Assembly (NCBI RefSeq): GCF_016906305.1
Contig: NZ_JADDOL010000016.1
Location: 1-64,000 of the forward strand
DNA from: Alloalcanivorax marinus
Lineage (GTDB): Bacteria; Pseudomonadota; Gammaproteobacteria; Pseudomonadales; Alcanivoracaceae
Direction: 5' to 3'
DNA: 64,000 bases
Positions 16,916 to 26,489 of this stretch are shown piece after piece. Under the pieces are notes generated by a model, which was given only the letters and a program-made list of their open reading frames with translations, was not told the origin of the DNA and did not search any database. The position numbers and the translations under genes were made by a program. The number at the start of each line of letters is the position of its first letter. The stretch's first letter is position 1.

Positions 16916-18742
16916 ATGATCGACGTGGATTTCGAGCAACTGCCGTTCTCCCTGCTGGAGGACGAGCACCGCGAGCGTCTCAAGGCGGCCATGGAAATGG
17001 CCTTCTTCGAGGCCGGGCAGGTGTTGCTGGAAGCACGCCGGCCCGCCGATTACGTGTACGTGGTGCACAAGGGCGCGGTGCTGGAGCTGGACCCCACCCT
17101 GCCGGCGGACGCCGGCCGGCTCGGGGTCTACACCGCCGGCGATGTGTTTGGCGCGCTGAGCGTGCTGAACGGCCGCAGCCGGTACCGGTTCGTCACCGAG
17201 GAAGAAACCCTCTGCTATCTGATTCCCGCCGCTCTGTTCAAAACCCTGTGCGATGAACAGCCGGCGTTCGCCGACTATTTCCGTCAGCGCCTGGCCAGCA
17301 AGAACCGCCTGCTCGCCGAGCGCCGCGAGGGCGGCGTCACCATGGCCGGTTTCATGCTCGCCAACGTGCACCAGTGCATGCGCGAGCCGCTGGTGCTGCC
17401 CAGCGGGGGCACCGTGCAGCAGGCGGTGGCGGCGCTCAATGAACGGCAGGCGGACAGTCTGCTGGTGGAGCGGGACGGCCATGTCGGCGTGATCACCAAA
17501 ACCGACCTGCTGCGCGGGCTGGTGGACGAAGGGCTGACGCCGGCCTCGCCGGCCCTGTCCCTGGCCACCTTCCGGCTGGTCAAGGTGCCGCCGGACGAAT
17601 ACCTGTTCGCCGCCCTGGTCAGCATGACCCGCCATGAGGTGGAGCGGGTGGTGGTCATGGAAGGGCGCAAGCCGGTGGGGGTGGTGGAGCTCACCGATGT
17701 GCTCAGCTTCTTCTCCAGCCGCTCCTATGTGGTGGGGCTGGAAGTGGAGCGCGCCGACAACCTGCAGGCGCTGTCGCTGGCCAGCGCGCGCCTGCCGGAG
17801 CTGGTGCGGGCGCTGATGGCCCAGGGCGTGAAGATGCGTTTCGCCATGGACCTGCTGGCCGCGCTCAATGGCCGCATCATCAGCAAGGCGTTCCAATTCG
17901 TGGTGCCGGAGGCCCATCAGGAACACGGCTGCCTGCTGGTGTTGGGCAGTGAAGGGCGCGGTGAGCAGATTCTCAAGACCGACCAGGACAACGCCCTGAT
18001 CCTCGACGACGCCGCGCACTGGCCGGAGCGCGACGAACACATGCGCCGTTTCACGGAAACCCTGCTGACCCTGGGCTACCCCCGTTGCCCCGGCAATATC
18101 ATGGTGTCCAACCCGGAATGGGTGGGGTCGCTGTCGGACTGGCGCGAGAAGGTGTCGCGCTGGGCCGGCCAGGGCGACGACGCGGCGATGATGAACCTGG
18201 CGATTCTGATCGACGCCCATCCGGTGGCCGGCCGGGCGGAACTGGTGGAGTCGCTGCGCGAGACCCTGTTCCAGCGCTGCAGCGGCGACCAGATCCTGCT
18301 GTCCCGGTTCGCCCGGCCGTCGCTGAAGTTCGCCACCCCGCTGAACTGGTTCGGCGCCCTGAAAAAGCCCGACCAGGGCATCGACATCAAGAAGGGCGGC
18401 CTGTTTCCGGTGGTGCACGGGGTGCGCGCCATGAGCCTGGAGCATCGGGTGCGGGACACCGGCACCCTGGCGCGGCTCAACCGGCTGGTGGACGCGGGCC
18501 AGATGGACGCGGGCTTCGCCGAGGAACTGGGCGAGGCCATGGCCCTGTTCGCGGAACTGCGCCTGCGCCAGCAACTGGCCCGTCTGGAAGGCGAGGGCGG
18601 CCAGGACCCGGCGGGGTTGCCCGGCAATCAACTGCTGGTGGACCGGCTTTCCGCCCTGGAGCGGGACCTGCTGCGCGAATCCCTGCAGGTGGTCAACGAA
18701 TTCAAGAAGCGTTTGTCCCGGCGCTTTCATCTGGAGTATTGA
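16916..18742 (+). CDS. CNMP-binding / CBS / DUF294 nucleotidyltransferase-like signalling protein
   Basis: This 608-residue soluble protein has an N-terminal cyclic-nucleotide-binding-like domain (about 10-130), a pair of CBS domains (about 150-270), a DUF294 putative nucleotidyltransferase domain with LGSEGRGEQILKTDQDNALI (about 335-355) and the DUF294_C helical domain to the end. The GSEGR and DxD features resemble GlnD-type nucleotidyl transfer sites. The combination occurs beside SSS symporters and an exonuclease in Pseudomonas and Vibrio, suggesting a role in controlling transport. The target is unknown. The ATG at 16916 gives the start of the CNMP domain. Confidence 0.85.
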   Translation: MIDVDFEQLPFSLLEDEHRERLKAAMEMAFFEAGQVLLEARRPADYVYVVHKGAVLELDPTLPADAGRLGVYTAGDVFGALSVLNGRSRYRFVTEEETLCYLIPAALFKTLCDEQPAFADYFRQRLASKNRLLAERREGGVTMAGFMLANVHQCMREPLVLPSGGTVQQAVAALNERQADSLLVERDGHVGVITKTDLLRGLVDEGLTPASPALSLATFRLVKVPPDEYLFAALVSMTRHEVERVVVMEGRKPVGVVELTDVLSFFSSRSYVVGLEVERADNLQALSLASARLPELVRALMAQGVKMRFAMDLLAALNGRIISKAFQFVVPEAHQEHGCLLVLGSEGRGEQILKTDQDNALILDDAAHWPERDEHMRRFTETLLTLGYPRCPGNIMVSNPEWVGSLSDWREKVSRWAGQGDDAAMMNLAILIDAHPVAGRAELVESLRETLFQRCSGDQILLSRFARPSLKFATPLNWFGALKKPDQGIDIKKGGLFPVVHGVRAMSLEHRVRDTGTLARLNRLVDAGQMDAGFAEELGEAMALFAELRLRQQLARLEGEGGQDPAGLPGNQLLVDRLSALERDLLRESLQVVNEFKKRLSRRFHLEY

Positions 18743-18760
18743 GCGATCCGGAGTATCGAT

Positions 18761-19366
18761 GTGCTGAAAAGACTGGTACAGAAACGGCGCCACGGCAGCG
18801 GGCCCTACGGTCATTTGTTCCGCACGCCCAATGGCCGGGAGCTGATGGCCCTGGATTGCGAGACCACCGGGCTGGACCCGCGCCGGGCGGAGCTGGTGTC
18901 GGTGGCGGCGGTACCGATCCGCGAAGGCCGGGTGCGCGCCGGCGCCGCCCTGGAGCTGCACCTGGCGCCGCCGGCCAGCCTCAGCGGGGACTCGATCCGC
19001 ATCCACCGCCTGCGTGGCGTGGACCTGGAACAGGGGGTGACCGTCGACCACGCCCTGGAGCAACTGCTGGCGTTCATCGGCAACCGGCCGCTGGTGGGCT
19101 GGTGCCTGGACTTCGACCTGGCGGTGATCAATCGTTACCTGCGGCCGGCGCTGGGCTTTGACCTGCCCAACCCGGTGGTGGAGCTGTCCGATCTGTACCG
19201 CAAGCGCGAACGCTACCGCAGCCCGGACGCGCTGCCGGACCTGCGCTTCGAGCGCGTGGCCGGCAAACTGGGGGTGCCGGTGATCGGCCGGCACACCGCC
19301 CGCGGCGACGCCACCACGGCGGCGCTGATGTATCTGAAACTGAACCCCGCCGTCGCCGACCAATAA
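18761..19366 (+). CDS. DEDDh 3'-5' exonuclease (DnaQ/RNase T-like)
   Basis: This 201-residue protein has all DEDDh exonuclease motifs: LDCETTGLD (Exo I), LVGWCLDFDLAVINRY (Exo II) and HTARGDATTAA (Exo III, H-x-A-x3-D). It starts at a GTG 18 bases after the DUF294 gene and is probably co-transcribed. It is not the PolIII epsilon subunit, as it lacks the C-terminal alpha-binding tail. In related genomes such a nuclease lies next to the DUF294 gene; the link to transport is unexplained. Confidence 0.85.
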   Translation: MLKRLVQKRRHGSGPYGHLFRTPNGRELMALDCETTGLDPRRAELVSVAAVPIREGRVRAGAALELHLAPPASLSGDSIRIHRLRGVDLEQGVTVDHALEQLLAFIGNRPLVGWCLDFDLAVINRYLRPALGFDLPNPVVELSDLYRKRERYRSPDALPDLRFERVAGKLGVPVIGRHTARGDATTAALMYLKLNPAVADQ

Positions 19367-19377
19367 GGAGAATCCTC

Positions 19378-19599
19378 ATGGCGTACCTGCAAGGCGTGCT
19401 GTTGCTGCTGGGCCTGACGCTGGTCCTGTTCGCCTACGGACATTACATTCATCGCACCGGCGACTGGGGCGGCGTGCTGCGTTTCTGGACCCGGGGCATG
19501 ACACTCTCGGTGGTGGAGTTCAAGATTCAGCGCGCCGGCCTGTTGGTGCTGATCCTGGCGGTGGTGGTACGGTTCTGTCAGGTTCTGTTTCAGTGGTGA
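19378..19599 (+). CDS. small two-helix membrane protein, unknown function
   Basis: This 73-residue protein has two hydrophobic segments (about residues 3-22 and 48-68) with a short loop containing GDWGGVLRFWTRGMTLSVVEFKIQ. AAGGAG precedes the ATG. It lies 11 bases after the exonuclease and four bases before the sensor kinase, so it is in their operon and could assist the membrane sensor. I do not recognise a named family. Confidence 0.75.
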   Translation: MAYLQGVLLLLGLTLVLFAYGHYIHRTGDWGGVLRFWTRGMTLSVVEFKIQRAGLLVLILAVVVRFCQVLFQW

Positions 19600-19603
19600 T
19601 CCC

Positions 19604-22600
19604 TTGCTGAGTCTATGGCAGCTCGGCCTGCTGGCCCTGTTGTATGTGATGGTGCTGTTCGTGATCGCCTGGTGGGGCGACCGTGCCGAGCGGCGCGGCC
19701 TGCCGGTGGTCAACAACGCCTGGACCTACAGCCTGGGGCTGGGGGTGTACTGCACCTCCTGGACGTTCTACGGGGCGGTGGGCGAGGCGGCCCACAGTGG
19801 CTGGACCTACCTGCCCATTTATCTGGGCCCGATTCTCACCATGCTGCTGGGTGGGGAGCTGATCTACAAACTGGTGTCGGTGGGCAAGCAGCACCACATC
19901 ACCTCCATCGCCGACTTCCTGGCGGCGCGCTACGGCAAGTCCCGGCAACTGGCGGTGCTGGTCACGGTGGTGGCCATCGTCGGCGTGCTGCCTTACATCG
20001 CCTTGCAGCTCAAGGCCGTGACCCTGTCCTTCGAACATGTGGTGGGCATCAACGCCACGCCGCCGCTGGACATCGCCCTGGCGGTGTCCGCCCTGATGGC
20101 GGTGTTCACCCTGCTGTTCGGCACCCGCCATATCGACGCCACCGAGCACCAGTCCGGGCTGATGCTGGCGGTCAGCTTCGAGTCCTTTATCAAGCTGGTG
20201 GCGTTCGTGATCATCGGCCTGTTCTGCCTGTTCGTGGTGTTCAACGGTCCTCTGGATCTGTGGCGCAACATGATGGCCTCGCCGCGGATTCGCGGCACCT
20301 TTGAACCGGCGCTGTTCTCGCAGAACTTCGTCACCGCGCTGCTGCTGTCGATGCTGGCGATTCTCTGCCTGCCCCGGCAGTTCCACGCCGGGGTGGTGGA
20401 GAACAACGACCTGCAGCATTTGCGCAAGGCGCGCTGGCTGATGCCGCTCTATCTGGGCTTGTTCGCCCTGTTCGTATTGCCGATCGTGGCCGCCGGCCTG
20501 CTCACCCAGTCCCACGGCGGGCCGGCGGACATGTACATGCTGTCGCTGCCCATGGCCACGGGCAACAACGGCATGATGCTGCTGGCCTTTATCGGCGGCA
20601 TCGCCGCGGCCACCGGCATGGTGATCATGTCGACCATGGCCCTGGCGATCATGCTCACCAACGAGGTGCTGATGCCGGCCTGGGTGCAGTATCGGATCCA
20701 GGGCGACGAGGAGCTCTCCGACCTGAGCAATCAGGTGCGTCTGCTGCGGCGGCTGAGCATCGTGGTGCTGCTGGCGCTGGCCTTTCTGTTCCACATTCTG
20801 ATCGACCGTTTCGAGGGCCTGGCGCGCATCGGTTTGTTGTCGTTCGCGGCGGTGGCGCAGCTGGCGCCGGCGCTGCTGGGCGGCCTGTACTGGCGGCGCG
20901 GCCATCAGAGCGGCGCCTTTGTCGGCCTGATCCTCGGTTTCCTGGTCTGGTTCTATTGCCTGCTGCTGCCGCTGGTGCTGCCGGTGAGCTGGGTGGACTA
21001 CCTCAACCAGAGCGGGCTGCTGGGCCTGGGCATTCTGCGGCCCTATGCTCTGTTCGGTATCGAGGGCCTGGAACCGCTCACCCACGGGGTGTTCTGGAGC
21101 CTGAGTCTGAACCTGCTGGCCTATGTGTCGTTCTCCCGCCGCGCCCGGCACAGTCCGCTGGACGAAACCCAGGCCACCCGCTTCGTCGATACCCCCACCG
21201 ACTGGTGGCGGGAGGGCATGGGCCACCCGCTGATCACCACCGGTGAACTGCTGCAGGTGTGCGAGCGGGGGCTGGGTCACCCCCGGGCCCGGCCGCTGTT
21301 CTTCGATTATCTGCACCGGCGTCAGATCTCCGAGGACCCGTCGCTGCCGGCGCCGCTGCATCTGGTGCGCTATGTGGAGCGCCTGCTGGCCGGCGCCATG
21401 GGCGCCTCCACCGCGCGCATCGTGATGGGCTCGCTGCTCAGCAAGCAGAGCGTGCGCCGCGACGACATGGTGCGGATCATGGACGAGGCGTCCCAGCTGA
21501 TTCAGTTCAACCATCAGCTGCTGCGCACCACCATCGAGACCATCAGCCAGGGCATCTGCGTGGTGGACCGGGACCTGAACATCGTCGCCTGGAACCAGGC
21601 CTACGTGGCCCTGTTCGGCTACCCGGAAGGTTTTATCCGGCTGGGCCGGCCCATCGAGGAGGTCTACCGGCACAACGCGGAGCGCGGCTTCTACGACGGC
21701 CGTGATCTGGATGAGGACGTGCGCAAGCGCGTGCAGCTGCTGCGCGAGGGCAGTGCCCACCGCTTCGAGCGGGAGCTGCCCAACGGCGTGATCGTCGAGG
21801 TGCGCGGTAACCCCATGGAAGGCGGCGGCTTCGTCAGTACCTATATGGACATCACCGAGCGTAAGCGCGACGAGATCGCCCTGCGTCAGATCAATGAGAA
21901 CCTGGAGCAGATGGTCTCCGAGCGCACCCGGCGTCTGTCCGAGGTGAACAGCCAGCTGGAGCAGGCCAACGAGGGCAAGACCCGCTTTCTGGCCGCCGCC
22001 GGCCACGACCTGATGCAGCCGCTCAACGCCGCCCAGCTGTTCGCCTCCTCCCTGGCCCAGCGGCTCGGCCAGCGCGGCGACGAGTTTGGCTATGAAAGGC
22101 AGGTGCTGGGCCATATCGACAGCTCCCTGCGCGCCGCCGAGCAGATCATCTCGGCGTTGCTGGAAATCAGCCGCCTGGACACCGGCACCATGCAGGCCCA
22201 TCCCTCGGTGGTGGCGGTGCGCCCGCTGATGGAACAGCTTGGCGAGGAATTCAGTGTGCTGGCCCGGGCCGAAGGGCTGGATCTGCACACCGTGTTCAGC
22301 GACCTGCGGGTGCGCACCGACGAGGCGTTGCTGCGGCGGGTGCTGCAGAATCTGCTGTCCAACGCGGTGCGCTACACCGAGCGGGGGCGGGTGCTGTTCG
22401 GCTGCCGCCGGCGGGGCGACACCCTGCGCATCGAAATCTGGGACACCGGCCCGGGCATCCCGGAGGATCAGCACACCCGGGTGTTCCATGAGTTCATGCG
22501 GTTGCCGCAGCAGGGGCGCCGGCAGGTGAAGGGCCTGGGCCTGGGGCTGGCCATCGCCGACCGCATCTGCCGGCTGCTCGGGCATCGCATCACGGTGGAC

Positions 22601-23074
22601 TCCTGGCCCGGGCGGGGCACGGTGTTTTCCGTCTATGTGCCCCTGGCCGGGGCGGAGGCGCCACCGGCCCTCCCGGCGGCGCCCGCGCCGGCGGTGGAGG
22701 ACCGCCGCCATCTGGCCGGTACCCGGGTGTTCTGCGTGGACAACGACCCGGGGCTGCTGGCCAGCCTGGAGGCGCTGCTGCGCGCCCTGGGCTGCGACCC
22801 GGTCACCGCCCGCTCCCGGGAGGAAGCCCTGCGCCGGGCCGCCGGCGCCCCGGAACCGGATCTGCTGCTGGTGGATTATCAACTGGATGACGGCGAGAAC
22901 GGCTTCCAGGTGATCGAGGCGTTGGACGGTTACTGGGAAGAGGTGGTCCCGGCGGTGCTGATCACCGCCGACCGGCGCGTGGAGATCCGCGCGGAGGCCG
23001 AGGAGCGGGGCGTGGGCTTTCTGCAGAAGCCGGTCAGCGAGGAAGCCATTCTGCGTGTGCTGCGGGGGCTGTAG
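19604..23074 (+). CDS. crbS: hybrid sensor histidine kinase with SSS transporter-like sensor domain (CrbS-type)
   Basis: This 1156-residue protein joins an N-terminal solute-symporter-like membrane domain of about 490 residues (12-13 helices), a linker, a PAS domain near residues 640-750 (ICVVDRDLNIVAWNQAYVAL), a coiled coil, a HisKA domain with phospho-acceptor H801 (GHDLMQPLNAA), a HATPase domain (NLLSNAVRYTERG, GLGLGLAIADRICRLLG) and a receiver domain with phospho-acceptor D1091 (LLVDYQLDD). CrbS proteins sense acetate-related signals and control acs and actP through CrbR. Translation probably starts at the TTG at 19604. The convergent neighbour is the matching response regulator. Confidence 0.87.
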   Translation: MLSLWQLGLLALLYVMVLFVIAWWGDRAERRGLPVVNNAWTYSLGLGVYCTSWTFYGAVGEAAHSGWTYLPIYLGPILTMLLGGELIYKLVSVGKQHHITSIADFLAARYGKSRQLAVLVTVVAIVGVLPYIALQLKAVTLSFEHVVGINATPPLDIALAVSALMAVFTLLFGTRHIDATEHQSGLMLAVSFESFIKLVAFVIIGLFCLFVVFNGPLDLWRNMMASPRIRGTFEPALFSQNFVTALLLSMLAILCLPRQFHAGVVENNDLQHLRKARWLMPLYLGLFALFVLPIVAAGLLTQSHGGPADMYMLSLPMATGNNGMMLLAFIGGIAAATGMVIMSTMALAIMLTNEVLMPAWVQYRIQGDEELSDLSNQVRLLRRLSIVVLLALAFLFHILIDRFEGLARIGLLSFAAVAQLAPALLGGLYWRRGHQSGAFVGLILGFLVWFYCLLLPLVLPVSWVDYLNQSGLLGLGILRPYALFGIEGLEPLTHGVFWSLSLNLLAYVSFSRRARHSPLDETQATRFVDTPTDWWREGMGHPLITTGELLQVCERGLGHPRARPLFFDYLHRRQISEDPSLPAPLHLVRYVERLLAGAMGASTARIVMGSLLSKQSVRRDDMVRIMDEASQLIQFNHQLLRTTIETISQGICVVDRDLNIVAWNQAYVALFGYPEGFIRLGRPIEEVYRHNAERGFYDGRDLDEDVRKRVQLLREGSAHRFERELPNGVIVEVRGNPMEGGGFVSTYMDITERKRDEIALRQINENLEQMVSERTRRLSEVNSQLEQANEGKTRFLAAAGHDLMQPLNAAQLFASSLAQRLGQRGDEFGYERQVLGHIDSSLRAAEQIISALLEISRLDTGTMQAHPSVVAVRPLMEQLGEEFSVLARAEGLDLHTVFSDLRVRTDEALLRRVLQNLLSNAVRYTERGRVLFGCRRRGDTLRIEIWDTGPGIPEDQHTRVFHEFMRLPQQGRRQVKGLGLGLAIADRICRLLGHRITVDSWPGRGTVFSVYVPLAGAEAPPALPAAPAPAVEDRRHLAGTRVFCVDNDPGLLASLEALLRALGCDPVTARSREEALRRAAGAPEPDLLLVDYQLDDGENGFQVIEALDGYWEEVVPAVLITADRRVEIRAEAEERGVGFLQKPVSEEAILRVLRGL

Positions 23075-23104
23075 CCCCCCGGGCTCATTCCAGCCCGGGG
23101 GGCT
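23073..23104. terminator. hairpin shared by convergent crbS and crbR 3' ends
   Basis: A 13-bp perfect inverted repeat (23073-23085 and 23092-23104, six-base loop) spans the crbS stop codon and the last codons of crbR. No T tract follows in either direction. It probably protects or ends both transcripts while also encoding the CrbR C-terminus. Confidence 0.55.
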
Positions 23105-23732
23105 CGATGGCCAGGTCCTTGAGCGCCAGCACCGCCTGGGTGCGGTTGCGCACGCCGAGCTTGCGGAAAATGGCGGTCATGTGCGCCTTCACGGTGGCCT
23201 CGGACACCTCCAGTTCGTAGGCGATCACCTTGTTCTGCATGCCTTCCATCAGCATGCCCATGACGCGGAACTGTTGCGGCGTGAGCTGGGTGATACGCTC
23301 GCGCATGCCGGCGAACTCTCCCGGGTCCGGCGGCGCGTGCCGGCGGGCGTACTCCGGCACCCAGCGTTCGCCGCCGATGATCCGGGACAGGGCCCGGGTC
23401 ATGGCGTCCACCGAGGCGGATTTGGGGATGAAGCCGTCGGCGCCGAACTGCAGGGAGCGCTGCACCACTTCCACCGCTTCGTTGGCGGAGATCACCACCA
23501 GCGGTACCTTGCGATACAGCTCGCGCAGATAGATCAGGCCGGAAAAGCCATGGGTGCCGGGCATATGCAGATCGAGCAGGATCAGATCGAAGGGCACCTG
23601 GTCCTCGCCCAGTTTTTCCAGGGCGGCCAGGGAGTCGGCTTCGACAATGTCGGCGCGCGCGAAACTGACGTCCACGGCCTGGCGCAGAGCGGCGCGAAAT
23701 AAGGGATGGTCGTCGGCGATCAGTATTTTCAT
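23085..23732 (-). CDS. crbR: LuxR/NarL-family response regulator (CrbR-type)
   Basis: This 215-residue protein has a receiver domain with phospho-acceptor D54 (ILLDLHMPG) and conserved D7/D8 and K104-region residues, followed by a LuxR-type helix-turn-helix (LTPQQFRVMGMLMEGMQNKVIAYELEVSEATVKAHMTAIFRKL split over residues 150-195). It should be phosphorylated by the convergent CrbS and activate acetate-use genes such as acs and the symporter here. I chose the ATG at 23732 (MKILIADDHP); the frame upstream is low-complexity and not family-like. The 3' ends of crbS and crbR are ten bases apart. Confidence 0.87.
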   Translation of the reverse strand: MKILIADDHPLFRAALRQAVDVSFARADIVEADSLAALEKLGEDQVPFDLILLDLHMPGTHGFSGLIYLRELYRKVPLVVISANEAVEVVQRSLQFGADGFIPKSASVDAMTRALSRIIGGERWVPEYARRHAPPDPGEFAGMRERITQLTPQQFRVMGMLMEGMQNKVIAYELEVSEATVKAHMTAIFRKLGVRNRTQAVLALKDLAIEPPGLE

Positions 23733-23840
23733 TATTGGGGCCTGTGACTCGTTATCCCGCCAGTATACACGGCCAGGACCCGGCTGCCGCGCCCTTGACC
23801 GGCATCCGGCGGAGGTCGGCGCCGGGCAAAAAAACGGAGC

Positions 23841-23864
23841 AAAAAAAAAGAGGAGGGCCCCTCC
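23841..23864 (-). terminator. rho-independent terminator or attenuator upstream of crbR
   Basis: On the minus strand GGAGG-GGC-CCTCC (23864-23852) is followed by TCT and nine T residues (23849-23841). No annotated gene ends here. An upstream alternative stem, CCCTTCC with GGGAGGG (about 23876-23858), would use the same GGAGGG strand, so the two structures exclude each other. Confidence 0.5.
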
Positions 23865-24030
23865 CGGAGGAAGGGCACCGTGGAAACTCTCCAGAGCCGT
23901 TAACAATGTCGGTGCAAGGCAAGGTTCACCGGTACGTGGCGGTTTCCCGGGCCGCCGCGAAAGTGGTTGTACTATGGCTAAAATCCAGGGGCGCCTGAAT
24001 TAGACCTTGGTCGACGCCTGGCGCACCCAT

Positions 24031-24060
24031 AAAAAAAGCGGAGCCCGGGGGCTCCGCTTT
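24031..24060 (-). terminator. ectC terminator
   Basis: On the minus strand a 10-bp stem AAAGCGGAGC / GCTCCGCTTT with a six-base loop is followed by four further T residues (24034-24031). It lies 28 bases past the ectC stop and ends the ect operon. Confidence 0.85.
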
Positions 24061-24088
24061 CGGTGTTCGCACCGAACCAACCGGAGGA

Positions 24089-24487
24089 TCAGTCCAGGTC
24101 GGCGGGGTAAACGCCGTTTTCGTCGTGGACTTCCTTGCCGCTCAGCGGGGGGGTGAAGGCGCAGGCCACCACCATGTCTTCGTTCTCGCCACCGTAGAGA
24201 TAGTGCTCGTCGTGCTGGTCGAGCAGATAAATGGTGCCGGGGGTGAGTTCGTGCACATCCCCGCTCTCGACCATCTCGATTTTGCCCTTGCCGGAAATCA
24301 CATAGACGGATTCCCAGTGGTTGGCGTATTTGATGTGGGTTTTGGTGCCCTTGAAGATGGTGGTGATGTTGAAGGAATGGCCCATGCCATCTTCCTTCAG
24401 GGACAGGCGCACGGACTGCCAGTTGCCGTTCTCGGCGACCACGCGACGTTCCGTTTTTTCAGCTTCCGCCAGGGTACGAACAATCAT
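24089..24487 (-). CDS. ectC: L-ectoine synthase
   Basis: EctC (132 residues) is a cupin that cyclises N-gamma-acetyl-diaminobutyrate to ectoine. The typical start MIVRTLAEAE, the iron-binding cupin residues around HIKYANHWESVYVISGKG and the segment LLDQHDEHYL are present. The ATG at 24487 has GGAGG upstream. It is the last gene of the ect operon but is separated from ectB by a strong terminator hairpin, so its level may depend on readthrough. Confidence 0.97.
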   Translation of the reverse strand: MIVRTLAEAEKTERRVVAENGNWQSVRLSLKEDGMGHSFNITTIFKGTKTHIKYANHWESVYVISGKGKIEMVESGDVHELTPGTIYLLDQHDEHYLYGGENEDMVVACAFTPPLSGKEVHDENGVYPADLD

Positions 24488-24524
24488 CTGGACCTCCAAA
24501 GGATTGGAATAAAGGGAAAGGGAT

Positions 24525-24553
24525 AAAAAACCGGCCGCCGGGAAGGCGGCCGG
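24525..24553 (-). terminator. intercistronic terminator between ectB and ectC
   Basis: On the minus strand CCGGCCGCC (24553-24545) pairs with GGCGGCCGG (24539-24531) and is followed by six T residues (24530-24525). It has the full form of a rho-independent terminator yet sits inside the operon, 16 bases past the ectB stop and 38 before the ectC start. Confidence 0.8.
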
Positions 24554-24568
24554 TGTCGGCGTTTTGAA

Positions 24569-25924
<1,356 letters not shown>

Positions 25925-25941
25925 TCAGGCGTTCTTCGCGT

Positions 25942-26484
25942 TCAGGCGTCGTCCCGGTTGAACGGGCCGATCCGCAGAAGGTGTTCATCGTTGTGCTGCC
26001 CGGCGAAGTGGATGCGCGAGTCGAACAGGATGAACTCCTCGGTGGGCATCCGCCGCTCATAGGCGAAGCTGCGGAACATGCCCCAGGATGCTTCATTATC
26101 CGGGGTGATGGTGGTGTCGATGAACTGCACGTCCCGGCTCTCGTCCCGCTCGATCAGGTTGGCCAGCATGCGCTTCGCCAGACCGTGACCGCGGGCCTTG
26201 GCGTGCACCGCCACCTGCCACACGAACAGGGTGTTCTGCTGTTTGGGCGGGATGTAGCCGGAAATAAAACCCACCAGTTCGCCGTCCATCTCGGCCGCCA
26301 CGGAGGTGTCCGCGAAGTGCGTGCACTGCAGCAGGTTGCAGTACACGGAGTTCTCGTCCAGCGGCTTGCACTCGGCGATCAGCTTGTGCACGCGTGGGCC
26401 GTCCTGACTTTCAGGCTTGCGCAGAATGATCTCTTTTTTGATGTCGGCGGGGGTCGAGGCCCCTTTTTGATCGTCTGATGGCAT
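25942..26484 (-). CDS. ectA: L-2,4-diaminobutyrate N-acetyltransferase
   Basis: EctA (180 residues) is a GNAT enzyme that acetylates the gamma-amino group of diaminobutyrate. The acetyl-CoA site is seen in VWQVAVHAKARGHGLAKRML, and the family features VYCNLLQCTHF and FVSGYIPP-like GFISGYIPPK are present. I prefer the ATG at 26484 over a GTG nine bases upstream, because GGAAG lies at better distance. Five bases separate it from the ectR stop. Confidence 0.96.
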   Translation of the reverse strand: MPSDDQKGASTPADIKKEIILRKPESQDGPRVHKLIAECKPLDENSVYCNLLQCTHFADTSVAAEMDGELVGFISGYIPPKQQNTLFVWQVAVHAKARGHGLAKRMLANLIERDESRDVQFIDTTITPDNEASWGMFRSFAYERRMPTEEFILFDSRIHFAGQHNDEHLLRIGPFNRDDA

Positions 26485-26489
26485 TCGGT

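Larger units (their letters stand above)
23733..24088. other. 356-base gap upstream of crbR
   Basis: No gene is supported here. On the minus strand the gap contains the ectC terminator (24031-24060), then about 150 bases of unassigned sequence, then a second T-tailed hairpin (23841-23864), then a TATACT box (near 23762-23767) before crbR. The unassigned stretch could be a small RNA or a crbR leader with an attenuator. Short open frames on both strands look random. Confidence 0.5.

Noticed and set aside
16718-19363. Open frame of 881 codons on the minus strand
   Set aside because: It is antisense to the DUF294 and exonuclease genes and shows no family features.
22251-22260. Further TCAGTGTGCT operator copy
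   Set aside because: It lies inside the crbS coding sequence with no promoter nearby, so it is probably chance.
19613-22882. Open frame of 1089 codons on the minus strand
   Set aside because: It lies opposite crbS, whose domains are complete; the antisense product is low-complexity and rich in Gln, His and Arg.
23870-24030. Possible glycine riboswitch (CTCTGGAGAG on the minus strand)
   Set aside because: The second conserved segment (CCGAAGG) and the rest of the aptamer are missing, and crbR is not a glycine gene.
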